Shown in pieces: positions 43,553 to 53,800 of a DNA stretch of 64,000 nucleotides. The translations under genes and the position numbers were made by a program. The notes beneath the pieces were generated by a model. That model was not told where the DNA came from. It did not search any database and saw only the letters and a list, made by a program, of their open reading frames with translations. The stretch comes from Taibaiella sp965229095 (lineage in GTDB: Bacteria; Bacteroidota; Bacteroidia; Chitinophagales; Chitinophagaceae). The stretch is taken from assembly GCA_965229095.1 (NCBI GenBank), contig OZ245855.1:2604001-2668000 (forward strand), written 5' to 3'. Position 1 is the first letter of the stretch. Every line of letters begins with the position of its first letter.

Positions 43553-44272
43553 ATGATCGACAATGATACGAAACGCCTATCGCGGCTTACAGCCATTCTT
43601 ACCCAACTGCAAAGCAAAAGGTTCCTCACGGCTACCCGCCTGGCCGACAGGTTCGGCGTAAGCGTAAGAACAATTTACCGGGACATCAAAGCCCTGGAGC
43701 AGGCAGGGGTACCTGTGCTTACCGAAGAAGGCAAAGGTTACTCTTTAATGGAAGGCTACAGAATTCCGCCGGTTATGTTTACGGAAAGAGAAGCCAATGC
43801 CCTCATAACCGCCGAGCAGATCATACTGGCCAACAAGGACAGCTCCTTTGTAAAGGATTATACCGATGCCGTACATAAGATCAAATCGGTATTGCCACAT
43901 AGCATGAAAGATAAGGCAGAGCTGCTTTCCAATCGTATCCTCATCAGGAACAATTATGAGAAAGACAAGTCGAGCCATTACCTTTCCCTGTTACAGGTAG
44001 CGCTCACCAATTATAATCCCGTAACTATCGAATACAACCTGCTGGAGCAAAAGGAGCGAACAACCAGGACCATAGAACCTTTTTTCATCTATCATAGCAG
44101 CCAGGAAAACTGGGTGATCAGCGCCTGGTGCCGCCTGCGTAAAGATTACCGGACCTTCCGCCTCGATTGTGTGAGCAATATGTCGATACTGGACGAAAAA
44201 TTTGAACCGCATGACAAGATCATACGCCAGAATTTTGCCCGGTATGAGCAGGAAAATAAATCGCCGTTATAG
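43553..44272 (+). CDS. YafY-type transcriptional regulator with HTH_11 and WYL domains
   Basis: 239 residues. The N-terminal HTH_11 winged helix occupies about 9-60 (RLTAILTQLQSKRFLTATRLADRFGVSVRTIYRDIKALEQAGVP). The WYL domain spans about 140-220, with the ligand-pocket segments NYNPVTIEYNLLEQKE and EPFFIYHSSQENWVISAWCRLRKDYRTFRLDCV. YafY-type WYL regulators respond to small molecules or nucleic-acid signals and often sit beside glyoxalase-fold genes, as here. It converges with the VOC gene at 44308 with a 35-base gap. Confidence 0.92.
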   Translation: MIDNDTKRLSRLTAILTQLQSKRFLTATRLADRFGVSVRTIYRDIKALEQAGVPVLTEEGKGYSLMEGYRIPPVMFTEREANALITAEQIILANKDSSFVKDYTDAVHKIKSVLPHSMKDKAELLSNRILIRNNYEKDKSSHYLSLLQVALTNYNPVTIEYNLLEQKERTTRTIEPFFIYHSSQENWVISAWCRLRKDYRTFRLDCVSNMSILDEKFEPHDKIIRQNFARYEQENKSPL

Positions 44273-44307
44273 CATCACTGTTTGCAACACATAAACTTAC
44301 CTGCCCA

Positions 44308-44685
44308 TCAGGATACCGATGATACAGAAATGTAATAATTGTCTTTATCCCATAAAGAGAACTCCCGCAACCCGGAGTTGGTATTGAGATGTGGTTCTTC
44401 TGCCACCTTAACGCCGAGCTTCTTTGCATTTTCCCATATCGCATCCAGCTTATCCGTTTTGAAATAGATGATAAGCCCGTTGCCCGGCGTAATAGCAGGA
44501 TCCGACATGGTAGGATGATCGTGCGCTTCCCACCGGTGCAGGCAAAGCACCACAGCTCCCGCTTCATTGCGTAATATCTCAAAAGTATCGCCGCCGTGGC
44601 TACTACGGCAATCCAACAATTGCTCATACCATACAGCACTGGCTCTTACCTCTTTTACAGCGATTACAATTTCGGTAGTCAACAT
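44308..44685 (-). CDS. VOC-superfamily (glyoxalase-fold) protein
   Basis: 125 residues forming one VOC module pair: MLTTEIVIAVKEVRASAVWYEQLLDC, then FEILRNEAGAVVLCLHRW, GLIIYFKTDKLDAIWENAKKLGVKVAEEPHLN, and LREFSLWDKDNYYISVSS. This matches the bleomycin-resistance/glyoxalase-like fold; the family covers dioxygenases, isomerases and drug-binding proteins, so the substrate cannot be read. A TACCTTCG element on the minus strand near 44720-44727 is close to the -7 consensus. Its neighbour, the YafY-type regulator, may control it. Confidence 0.88.
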   Translation of the reverse strand: MLTTEIVIAVKEVRASAVWYEQLLDCRSSHGGDTFEILRNEAGAVVLCLHRWEAHDHPTMSDPAITPGNGLIIYFKTDKLDAIWENAKKLGVKVAEEPHLNTNSGLREFSLWDKDNYYISVSSVS

Positions 44686-45541
44686 AGGTTATTTGTCTAA
44701 ACAATATCTTTCAATATAGCGAAGGTAAAACAGGATCATAAAAGGTAGTTAGTGGGAACAAAAGAGGTATTAAAACTGCCGTCACTTTTAATGCTTCTAA
44801 ATGTTTGATGCATTACACTTTTACATCATTTTTAAATTATAGGAAATACTTGTAAAGAATAGAGCCGGCTTGTTGGAAAATATAAAACGAGTAAAGCAAA
44901 GTCATATTTTACCACCAAAAACATGATTTAAAATAATTCAGTAATAATTTAAGCTATAACAAATGCATTAAACAATATAATGAATACAAAACAAAAAAAT
45001 ACAACGAAAATAATACACCAATTTAAGTTATCACAAAATATATTTACAACTATAAATAAAACAGTAATTAACAACAATACAAAAATTTAAATTAGTACAA
45101 AAACCATCAAACCATGTTCACGAAAACTGGTAAATCCTCTCTTTTTACCCTGTCATATAACGACTACAAGCTAAAAGCAGGACGTATCAGCAGTAATATT
45201 TTACGCTATAGCAAAGCTATATTATTGCAAGTGCAGAATATTAGATGTTAGCAAAATCTTAAGGCCGGAATTAATTTTGCATCGGATTTTGATTTTACCA
45301 TTTGCCGGTAAAATGCCGCTTTATCTAAAAAAGAAGTTTCCTCATGTACCCATATGAATAAGTTATTCTTTTCCGGATACCGCTAGACAATCCTCCTTTT
45401 CATGTGGCTTCAGTATGATCAGCTGAAGCATAGTATTAAGCTTTTCTCCCATGCGAACATCCGGGAGCAGGGAATTTTTTGCCCGGTAAATAAGTAACCA
45501 AAATAGTACACTCTTAATAATTTTTTATCCAAACCAGTAAG
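44686..45541. other. Long, extremely AT-rich intergenic region
   Basis: About 856 bases between the VOC gene and the next T9SS gene. Positions about 44740-45110 are very AT-rich with many A-tracts and no usable frame. A 45-codon frame at 45114-45251 is listed separately. From 45260 to 45541 I see no gene; the T9SS gene's promoter should be there but no TAnnTTTG box was found. An A-tract-rich stretch like this may be bent DNA or a bound region. Confidence 0.5.
45114..45251 (+). CDS. Possible small protein of 45 residues
   Basis: ATG at 45114 opens a frame of 45 residues (begins MFTKTGKSSLFTLSYNDYKL, ends LLQVQNIRC) closed by TAG at 45249-45251. It follows an A-rich stretch (ACAAAAACCATCAAACC) similar to leaders of genuine Bacteroidota genes. 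Composition is basic and balanced, unlike the AT-rich DNA before it. No hydrophobic segment. It could be a small protein or a leader peptide for the T9SS gene 290 bases downstream. No family recognised; it may also be chance. Confidence 0.3.
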   Translation: MFTKTGKSSLFTLSYNDYKLKAGRISSNILRYSKAILLQVQNIRC

Positions 45542-48500
45542 ATGAAACCAACCAATTTCTTTAAACCACTACGGGCCGGCAGGTTATTGATCCCAGCCGT
45601 CACCTTATGTCTAAGCGGGCAGGTAATGGCGCAAGCCCCTAGCTCCCTCAGCTATCCTACACCCAGCGTGTTTATAGCCAATGTGAGCAATGTGTTTTTA
45701 TCGCCTAACCTGGCCGGTAATGCTACAGGCTATACTATTACGCCGCCATTGCCATCGGGCCTTAGCTTTAATACCAATACTGGTGTTATTTCCGGTATGC
45801 CCCTCAGCGCAAGCCCGGCTACCAACTATACCATTATCGCAAACGGTGCGGGTTCGCAATCCGCATCTACCACGGCTTCTATCCAGGTAACCAATAACTA
45901 TTTCAACAACAACTACTCCAGGCTTAAATTCGGCGGTAGTGGTGTTACCGTTATCAATGGCAGCACAGGCGCTACTATTACTAATACAACTACCAATACC
46001 GTAGGCCGTACTGCCGGCGATGTAGTCGTGTACCGCAACATAGCCGTGTTAAGCGGCCAGTCTATCGACTGTATCGTGAAAACGGTTTCTACAGCCGGTA
46101 TCACGCAATGGGCGGCATACGACCAGATGTCCGAATCGGGCAATGGTTACAGCAACAACGACTCCGCCTTCTTCTCCCCTCAGCTTACTTTCGCAGCAGG
46201 TACTGCATCGGCTCCGGGTGGTACTATCGTATTCAACTTTAAGTTTATCCTGGGCGGCACCTACAATACAACCACCCAGAGCGGGCTTCCGGTTGTATTG
46301 CAGAATGTAAGGATCAATACTTACGATATCGATGGTAATGGTAGTTCCAACTCCAACCAGCTTAACGAATTTGGCGGCTTCTCTACCAGCGAAGTAGGCA
46401 GTGGTACCACGTTGCAGACCCCTACCTTCAATGCGGCTACTGGTCTTACTACTTATCGCTCCAGCATCGACAGCAACAGTACCAATGCCACTTCCGACCG
46501 TACCCGGGTAAGATTGGCCTATGATAATATGAGCGACTTCAGCATCCGTATGGGTGGTGGTGGTTCCGCTTATTTCTTCCTGGATTTCAGCGCCGGACCT
46601 GCTTTCAATACTGCAGTGGTTACCCCTACTCCCAGCATAGACCTTGATACTACTGTGATCGGTGTGAATAGCGCAAGATCAGGATGCGGTACTTCTCTTT
46701 CTTTCACCCCGGCGGGCCAGACCAATATCATAGCCAGCGGCAACCTTACACAATTCAGGGTAAGTTTTCCTACTGCCGAAATCACCAATGCAGCCAATGA
46801 GCAATTAGTGGTTAGCGGTGCTACCAACAATACTTTTGCCCTCAATGCAGATCCTTCCGTAAACAACATGAGCTTTAACGGTGTAACCTACTCCGTGAAC
46901 GGCAGTACGGCAAGCGGCATCAGGACCCTGGTATTTACCCGCAACTCCGGCAACTTTACAGTCGCTAACGCAGAAGCCCTGCTGGATTCCCTGAAATACA
47001 ACAATACCAGCGCTTCCCCTACAGCCGGCAACCGTAATTTTACCGTAAACGTGCGCAATAGTGCTTTCGAAAGCCCTGATGCTATCTTTACCGCTACCCT
47101 CAACTGCGTTTCGATAAGCGGTAATGTATTCCATGATGTAAATGGTTTAGTAGACAGTACGGTAAATGCTACCGGCGCCAGCCAGTTTGCAGCCAACGGC
47201 GCTTATATGGTGCGTGTGAATCCGCTCAACAACCAGGTGATCGATGTAAGAGCGATCGCTGCAGGCGGTGCTTATAGCTTTGGTACTGTTACCCCCGGCT
47301 CTTATGCTTTATATGTAAGCAATACCACTGTTACTGCCGGTACTACCTTTACGGCTGCTACTTTCCCTGCAAGCTATATAGCTTCTGGTGAAAACCTGGG
47401 CGCCGCTGCCGGTAACGACCACCTTACCGATGGCAAGCTGATGATCACGGTTGGTTCTTCCAGCGTTACCAATGCTAATTTCGGATTACAGATACCACCT
47501 GTTACAGCCAACAACACGATTAACAACATCGCTAACCCCGGTGGTTTCAACAGCTACACCTTGCCTAACGGCGCCTTCCCGGCTACAGATGCCGACGGCG
47601 TTATCGACAGCGTGGTGATCAGCAGCTTCCCTGCCGGCGCCAATTACCTGAAGATAGGTTCTGTTGTATATACCCAATCCGGTATATGCCCGCCGCAGGT
47701 TGCTTCCTGCACTCCATGGCCCGGCAGCGTAGCGGTTCCCTTCAATGGCGGCAACCCCGTTCCCGTTATCGAAGTAGACCCTACCCAGGAAGGTACTGCT
47801 ACTGTAACGATCAACTTTACAGCATGGGACAATGGCCGCGCTCAAAGCAATGCCAGCACCCTGACACTTAACTTTATCGGTACCGGCTACCGCACCATCG
47901 GTGGTAAAGTATGGAACGACAGCAATGGTAATGGCTTACAAACAGCAGGCGAGAACAATACCGCTGCAGCCGATGCCGGCCAGACCTTGTACGCTTTGCT
48001 GATCCAGCAGAACCACACTTATTCCGGCGCTCCCACAGTGCTTATAGCTACTGCTGTAAATGCAAGCACCGGGTACAGCTTCAGTAATGTACCGGAAGGC
48101 AATGACTATACCATCAAGATCGTATCATTGGCTACAGCGCCTGTTGCCGGTGCTGCCGCCAGCACCGTTGTACCGCACCTGGCTCAGGGCTGGACCGGTG
48201 TGAGCACCAACGCAGATGGTACCGTAACGGCTAACCAGAATACCAATAACCTGGTTATTACGCTGTCTAACCTCAACAACAATAAGATCAACCAGAACTT
48301 CGGTATAGAAAGATTGCCGGAAGCTATCGATGCCTCTGCCAGCGTTCCTTATCCCTCAGTAGGCACACGCTATACACTTAGCGGCACAGGCGCCAATCCT
48401 CCTGTACCTTCTGCTACCGATGCCGAAGACGGTCCATTGGGCGCCGGTAAAACTATCGTGATTACTACCCTGCCCCAGTTCACCACCTTGCTGTACAACA

Positions 48501-49213
48501 ACGTTGCGGTAACACTCAACCAGGTAATCCCTAACTTCGATCCTACTAAATTGCAGGTACAGGTTACGGCAAGTACAGTAGGCAAATCCGGAACCTCTTT
48601 CCAATTCAGCTACCAGGATGCAGCCGGCGTACCCGATCCTACTCCTGCTACTTACGTCCTGGACTGGGGAACACCATTGCCGGTGACAATGGGTACTTTC
48701 GCTGCGGCTATCGAAGGCACCGAAGTAAGACTTGATTGGAGCACCTACTCAGAGGAACATAATATGGGTTTCACCATCGAACGCAGCAGCGACAGCCGCC
48801 AATGGCAGGAGTTGGGCTTTGTTCCTTCAGCAGCAGAAAATGGTAACAGCAAAGAAAAACTGGATTACGTTGCTTACGACAGCCGTCCTATGCCAGGCGT
48901 GAATTACTATCGCCTCAAGCAAACAGACATCGACAATAAGGTTGCTTATACCGAAGTTAAAAAAGTAATCTTCGGAAAAGACAATAGCATAAGCATCTAT
49001 CCTAACCCTGCTACCGACATGCTCAACATCACTACCAGCGATTGGGGCAAGGTAACCGAGGTACGCATTTTGGATATCAATGGCAAAATGGTATTCCAGG
49101 CCAAAGAGGCCAGCAAAGGCATTGCCCTTACGAAACTCTCCCGCGGCACTTATATGCTACAGGTAGAACAGACCAACGGCAATGTGGTAAACTTCAAAAT
49201 AGTGAAGCAATAA
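45542..49213 (+). CDS. Large secreted T9SS protein with putative Ig and SdrD-B-like domains
   Basis: 1223 residues. Signal peptide to about residue 31 (SGQVMAQ). A He_PIG-type Ig domain (TGYTITPPLPSGLSFNTNTGVISGMP) comes first, followed by a long beta region (to about 520). Two SdrD-B-like domains follow, starting ISGNVFHDVNGLVDS near 523 and IGGKVWNDSNGNGLQTAGENN near 785; these often bind calcium through the D-x-N-G turns. The C-terminus has a beta domain with WSTYSEEHNMGFTIERSSD, common before sorting signals, and a T9SS type A domain (ISIYPNPATD) from about 1150. A surface adhesin or cell-surface structural protein is likely. Confidence 0.9.
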   Translation: MKPTNFFKPLRAGRLLIPAVTLCLSGQVMAQAPSSLSYPTPSVFIANVSNVFLSPNLAGNATGYTITPPLPSGLSFNTNTGVISGMPLSASPATNYTIIANGAGSQSASTTASIQVTNNYFNNNYSRLKFGGSGVTVINGSTGATITNTTTNTVGRTAGDVVVYRNIAVLSGQSIDCIVKTVSTAGITQWAAYDQMSESGNGYSNNDSAFFSPQLTFAAGTASAPGGTIVFNFKFILGGTYNTTTQSGLPVVLQNVRINTYDIDGNGSSNSNQLNEFGGFSTSEVGSGTTLQTPTFNAATGLTTYRSSIDSNSTNATSDRTRVRLAYDNMSDFSIRMGGGGSAYFFLDFSAGPAFNTAVVTPTPSIDLDTTVIGVNSARSGCGTSLSFTPAGQTNIIASGNLTQFRVSFPTAEITNAANEQLVVSGATNNTFALNADPSVNNMSFNGVTYSVNGSTASGIRTLVFTRNSGNFTVANAEALLDSLKYNNTSASPTAGNRNFTVNVRNSAFESPDAIFTATLNCVSISGNVFHDVNGLVDSTVNATGASQFAANGAYMVRVNPLNNQVIDVRAIAAGGAYSFGTVTPGSYALYVSNTTVTAGTTFTAATFPASYIASGENLGAAAGNDHLTDGKLMITVGSSSVTNANFGLQIPPVTANNTINNIANPGGFNSYTLPNGAFPATDADGVIDSVVISSFPAGANYLKIGSVVYTQSGICPPQVASCTPWPGSVAVPFNGGNPVPVIEVDPTQEGTATVTINFTAWDNGRAQSNASTLTLNFIGTGYRTIGGKVWNDSNGNGLQTAGENNTAAADAGQTLYALLIQQNHTYSGAPTVLIATAVNASTGYSFSNVPEGNDYTIKIVSLATAPVAGAAASTVVPHLAQGWTGVSTNADGTVTANQNTNNLVITLSNLNNNKINQNFGIERLPEAIDASASVPYPSVGTRYTLSGTGANPPVPSATDAEDGPLGAGKTIVITTLPQFTTLLYNNVAVTLNQVIPNFDPTKLQVQVTASTVGKSGTSFQFSYQDAAGVPDPTPATYVLDWGTPLPVTMGTFAAAIEGTEVRLDWSTYSEEHNMGFTIERSSDSRQWQELGFVPSAAENGNSKEKLDYVAYDSRPMPGVNYYRLKQTDIDNKVAYTEVKKVIFGKDNSISIYPNPATDMLNITTSDWGKVTEVRILDINGKMVFQAKEASKGIALTKLSRGTYMLQVEQTNGNVVNFKIVKQ

Positions 49214-49230
49214 TTGCAACAGGTCAATAA

Positions 49231-49268
49231 AAAGAACGTGCCGGCATCATCGCCGGCACGTTCTTTTT
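49231..49268 (+). terminator. Strong terminator after the T9SS gene
   Basis: AAAGAACGTGCCGGC (49231-49245) pairs perfectly over 15 bp with GCCGGCACGTTCTTT (49252-49266) around ATCATC, then TT. It also removes any reason to start the following Hsp70-like gene upstream of 49319. Confidence 0.92.
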
Positions 49269-49318
49269 ACACAGGAATATTATCTTTGAAGGACCATAAC
49301 CCTATAAGACAAAAGCAT

Positions 49319-50887
49319 ATGAGCACTATCATCGGCATTGACCTGGGCACCACCAACTCATTGATCAGCTTTGTAGATAGCAGCGGGAAGCCTGTTATTA
49401 TTGCCAATAGCCAGGGCAGTAATTTGATGAGCTCTTCAGTCAGGATAAAGCAGGACGGGACTTTTGCCGTAGGCAATGAAGCATATCGGGGACGTATCCT
49501 TGATCCTCTCAATACCATTACCAGTATCAAACGATTTATAGGTAGGAAATACAACGAGGTCTTTGATCTCGCGGTAAAGGTACCTTACAAAGTTGTTGCT
49601 GGAGAAAATGACCAGGCCTGCGTGGAGGCTCATAACACTCATTATTCACCCCAGGTGATCTCTGCCGTGATCCTAAGCGCCTTAAGAATAGCAGCAGAAC
49701 ATTATCTCGGAGAAAAAGTGTCAGAAGCAGTGATTACCGTGCCGGCTTACTTCAATGAAGAGCAAAAGATAGCCACCAAGATAGCTGGGGAGCTGGCAGG
49801 CTTAAACGTAAGGAGAATGATCAACGAACCTACCGCTGCTGCTATGGCATATGGCCTCGACAAACAGGACAGGGATATGAAAATTGCGGTTTTTGATCTG
49901 GGAGGTGGTACCTTTGATATCTCTATCATGGAAACCGGCGATGGTGTTTTTGAAGTCAAATCAATTGACGGCGATGGTTTCCTGGGTGGCGATGATTTCA
50001 ACCAGGCTCTTGAAAAGTGGCTTATACGGGAAATAAAACATACCTATGAGATAGACCCTTCAGGCGATTACAAAGCCATGGAGCGCCTTAAAATGGCGGT
50101 AGATATTGCTAAGCTGGAACTTTCGCAAGAGCGGCAAACTCAGATCCGCATCCCCTTCTTCCAGGTGCAACAGTATCCAATGGTACATATCGATATAGGG
50201 ATCACACGCGATCAATTCGAAGATACCTGTGAAGAATTATTTGACCGCCTTATTCCTCCATGTTCCACCGCGCTAAAGAATGCAGGCATGAGTTCTTCGG
50301 ATATCGACAAGGTTATCCTGGTAGGCGGTGCGACAAGAATGCCTAAAGTAACGGAAATTGTCCGGAAAATTTTCAGGAAGGAACCCACCAGATCGATCAA
50401 TCCTGACGAAGCTGTAGCTTTGGGCGCAGCTGTTCAAGGAGGAGTGCTTCTGGGAGATCTGCGGGAGATATTATTGCTGGATGTTACCTCACATTCTTAT
50501 GGCATTGCCACAGCAGATGAAATTATGTTCCCTTTCGTCGAAGCAAATACCACCCTACCTACTAAAAAAACCGAAACATTCTCAACGATAGAAGATAACC
50601 AGACTTCTGTAGAGCTCAATATATTGCAAGGAGACCATCACCTGGCGAGAGACAACAAATCTCTGGGATATCTTGTTTTGAGTGGTATCAGACCACAACC
50701 GGCAGGTGTGCCGAAAATAGAAGTAATTTTTGACTTTGATGCCAATTATCTGCTTCGGGTTACAGTAAGAGATAAAGAAACAGGTATTCAGGAGACATTA
50801 CATGTGGATGCAAGAAGCCGGTTAACTCCCGAAGCATGGGAAGAAGGCGTACGTATAGTCAGACAAGGGCTTAATGACTTTTTATAG
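49319..50887 (+). CDS. Hsp70-family ATPase, short form
   Basis: 522 residues from the ATG at 49319; an upstream frame runs through the terminator and was rejected. The actin-like ATPase domain is complete: phosphate-1 loop IIGIDLGTTNSL, phosphate-2 FDLGGGTFDISI, connect-2/adenosine motif VILVGGATRMPKV. It is followed by a shortened beta-sandwich substrate-binding domain (LDVTSHSYGIATAD..., LNILQGDHHLARDN) and stops without the helical lid or the EEVD-like tail of DnaK (about 640 residues). TATCTTTG at 49281-49288 is a good -7 box. It overlaps the convergent STAND gene by 6 bases. A chaperone-like switch partner for that protein is plausible. Confidence 0.9.
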   Translation: MSTIIGIDLGTTNSLISFVDSSGKPVIIANSQGSNLMSSSVRIKQDGTFAVGNEAYRGRILDPLNTITSIKRFIGRKYNEVFDLAVKVPYKVVAGENDQACVEAHNTHYSPQVISAVILSALRIAAEHYLGEKVSEAVITVPAYFNEEQKIATKIAGELAGLNVRRMINEPTAAAMAYGLDKQDRDMKIAVFDLGGGTFDISIMETGDGVFEVKSIDGDGFLGGDDFNQALEKWLIREIKHTYEIDPSGDYKAMERLKMAVDIAKLELSQERQTQIRIPFFQVQQYPMVHIDIGITRDQFEDTCEELFDRLIPPCSTALKNAGMSSSDIDKVILVGGATRMPKVTEIVRKIFRKEPTRSINPDEAVALGAAVQGGVLLGDLREILLLDVTSHSYGIATADEIMFPFVEANTTLPTKKTETFSTIEDNQTSVELNILQGDHHLARDNKSLGYLVLSGIRPQPAGVPKIEVIFDFDANYLLRVTVRDKETGIQETLHVDARSRLTPEAWEEGVRIVRQGLNDFL

Positions 50888-53800
50888 CATTATCACGACC
50901 TGGCTTCTGATGTATTGCGACTCGTCCAAAAGTATTCTTTGCCGCAAGGTATCTTTATTAAAGTATTCGGGGTATTGAAGAGATGTACGGAAAACCTCCA
51001 ACCGTAAAGAGGGCTTAGCATGCGTGCTTAGCTCCTCCAGGAAATGGGCAATCTGCTTTTCCAATATTTCTTTGCCCGCCTCAAACATAAATCGCTCTCT
51101 TTTGGCCAATAGCCGGACAAAATGTTGCAAATGCCATACACCATCCACGCTGCGAAAGGAGGATAAAATATTTTCTGCCAGTTCGGTTTCGATATTCCGT
51201 GTTTCAAAAAGGGCAAAAGTAAACTCATGTACCCGCGACTCTTTATCGGTTAATAGCCTGTTCAGGAAAAGTGCCGGTTGTTTCCCATAACGATAGCGCA
51301 GCAACCAGGCAACGAATACCCGGTATTCGGCCCGTTCCATATCTATATATTTTTCCAGCATAACAAAAAGCCTCGCATCGTCCATACAATCCAGGTGCAT
51401 CATCGCTTTTAAGGCATTGTGCATATCCGACCTGCCGATACGCTCGATAGCCGTATGGATCAGTTCCAGGTTATCCCCATCTTTCTGCTGTACCAGCAAC
51501 CCGATAGCGCTCAGCCTGGAGGTATCGGAATAATGATAGCGGGCCGGGGGCAGCCGCAGCAACTCCTTTTCATCTTCTTTTTTCTTGCCGGATCGGTACT
51601 CTGCACTTTTTTTCTTTTGGTATCCTGTTTCCTGTTTTACCGTTTCCGAAAAGGATAGTTCAAGCACATCATCAACATACCGTTGGGCAAAAGGATCGTT
51701 AGGTATCCGGGGCAATATATTCAGGATAACCTGCGCCATACTGTTTTTATGTTCGTCAGGAACCTGGCCATATACCGTATCCAGGATACCGATAATTTCC
51801 TCGTCCAGCCCATCGAGGCTGATCCGGTCAAAGGCGTAGATAAGCTGTATCGGCTGCAATACAATACCCGAGCGGAAACAGATTTTGATCAGGCTATTGA
51901 TCAATGTCCCCTTCTGCTGCAGTATCTGGTCGAGGAATAGGACAGCGCCAAAAGCTGCAGGGAAAACGGGTATAGCACCCGCCAGTTCCTGTACGGCTTC
52001 ATCGGTTGCCTTTTGCGGGTCATCAACATCATGGATCTTTTCAAAAAAGAACCGCGCCAACATATATTCCATGAATTCATCGTAAAGGAACCGGATCTTA
52101 CGCCGTGTGGAATACTGATGCGCCTGTTCCTCCAGGATGATATTCTCACTGAGTATGCTTTTATACAATTGGTCATTAAGCGTTGCAGCAGCAACGAGCC
52201 GGTCGTATTCGATAGTTACAGATTTAACATCCCACATGCAGCCAGCTACCTGTATCAAGAAATTCACTATCGGGTTCCCTGAAGGCATATCTGTTCTTTC
52301 GCCTATGGCAAAGCTGATCCGGTCCAGATAATGATCAAAAACATTAACCAGCTTTATATTAGCTATACTTCCCAATTCCTGGTCTTGATAAGCCTCACAG
52401 AAAAAACGAAGCAGCAGGGGATTCTTCAGGGCCAGTTCTGCATCCGGACCAAGCACACACTTCATCCTGTATTTATCGAAATACAATTTTACTGCGTGAC
52501 GCCATTCCACATTGCTATAGGCATTCAGCGGCACCATATTCATAAACAGGTAGAGCTGGATAACTTCTTTATATATATCCCAGTGCAGGTCCCTGCAAGT
52601 GAGTACCAGTTTTATCCTCCGGTGTTCTGTTTTAGGAAGAAAATTTTTCAGTATCCGGATCATCAGGGGACGGTTGCTATTTTCGTTAATGCCGTCGATA
52701 ATGATAAAAAGCCATTGTTGCTTTTTTCCTAACGGTTCACTGATACGGTTTATCCAATCAGAAAAGAAACCACCCAGCTTGAATTCCAATTGCTTTTGAA
52801 TATGGGTCTCGATATCGTATTCATTGGAAAGATCCATTTGTCCACTCAGCAGGATCACAGGATGATCCCGTACTAAGGTTGCTGCAGTATGGCAGGCGAG
52901 ATTTGTTTTCCCGGTACCTGCCTTATCCACAAAAGCCACGCATCGTTTAAGATTTTTCCTCATCAATGAGGCAAGCTCGAGTAATAAGCTATTGGATAGC
53001 TGAGTCACTTCGCCTAACAACGCCTTCTTATCGAAGAAAGAAGGAAACAGCTTTTGAATAGAGCTATACGGGAGCATTGTCTTAAAATAACGTTTATCGG
53101 GCCTTGCCTTTAGCTCTGTTATAATTTCCCTTAGCTTCAATGCTGCTGCCTTCTTTTCGATGAAAGGCAAGCGCTCCAGGTTCGCTGTCAGCTCGTGAAA
53201 CCGGGTGCTGGCATTTACTTCGGGAGGAAGCAGGATCAAGGCATCTATCTGTTCAAAAAGGGCTTCGACCTCCGAAAAGAAAAACCCTTTTTTCACCTGC
53301 TCCAGTACGCTTGAAAAACCGGCCGCATCCGATTCCAGGATGGCCTCCTGCAACTGCGATAAGCCGGCAAGGACATCAGGGTTCAAACCATAGGCATGTA
53401 CGGCCGAGACAAGCCGTTCCAATATCATGCCAACCCTGACCTGGAGCATAGATTCAAACTTTACGAACTCCTCTACCTTAGCTTCGGCCTGCCGGGCAGT
53501 GTATAGCTCGGGAATATATTTTTCCTGCGCAACAGCTTTAATTTGCTCCGAAATGGCTTCCTGTGTAATATGGTGTAATAGCTCAGCAGGGATGGGATGG
53601 TCCATCTGCGTAAAGATCAACTTGGGAAATCTTCTTTCATTCTGAAGCTTCAGGAAATCGGCGAGAAACAAAGTTTGCAATCGTTCACTGGAGAAAAAGC
53701 CTTGTATCGTATGGTTCTTCCTGAGTTCTTGGATGAACGCAGCCTGTTTTTCATTAATGCTTTTCCTGAGTTTTTTGTTACTATCCAAGGCCTTCCCGCT

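Noticed and set aside
41565..44685. A functional cluster of YceH, lipoprotein, HMA, WYL regulator and VOC genes
   Set aside because: Strands alternate and terminators separate them; only the HMA-lipoprotein pair could share a transcript.
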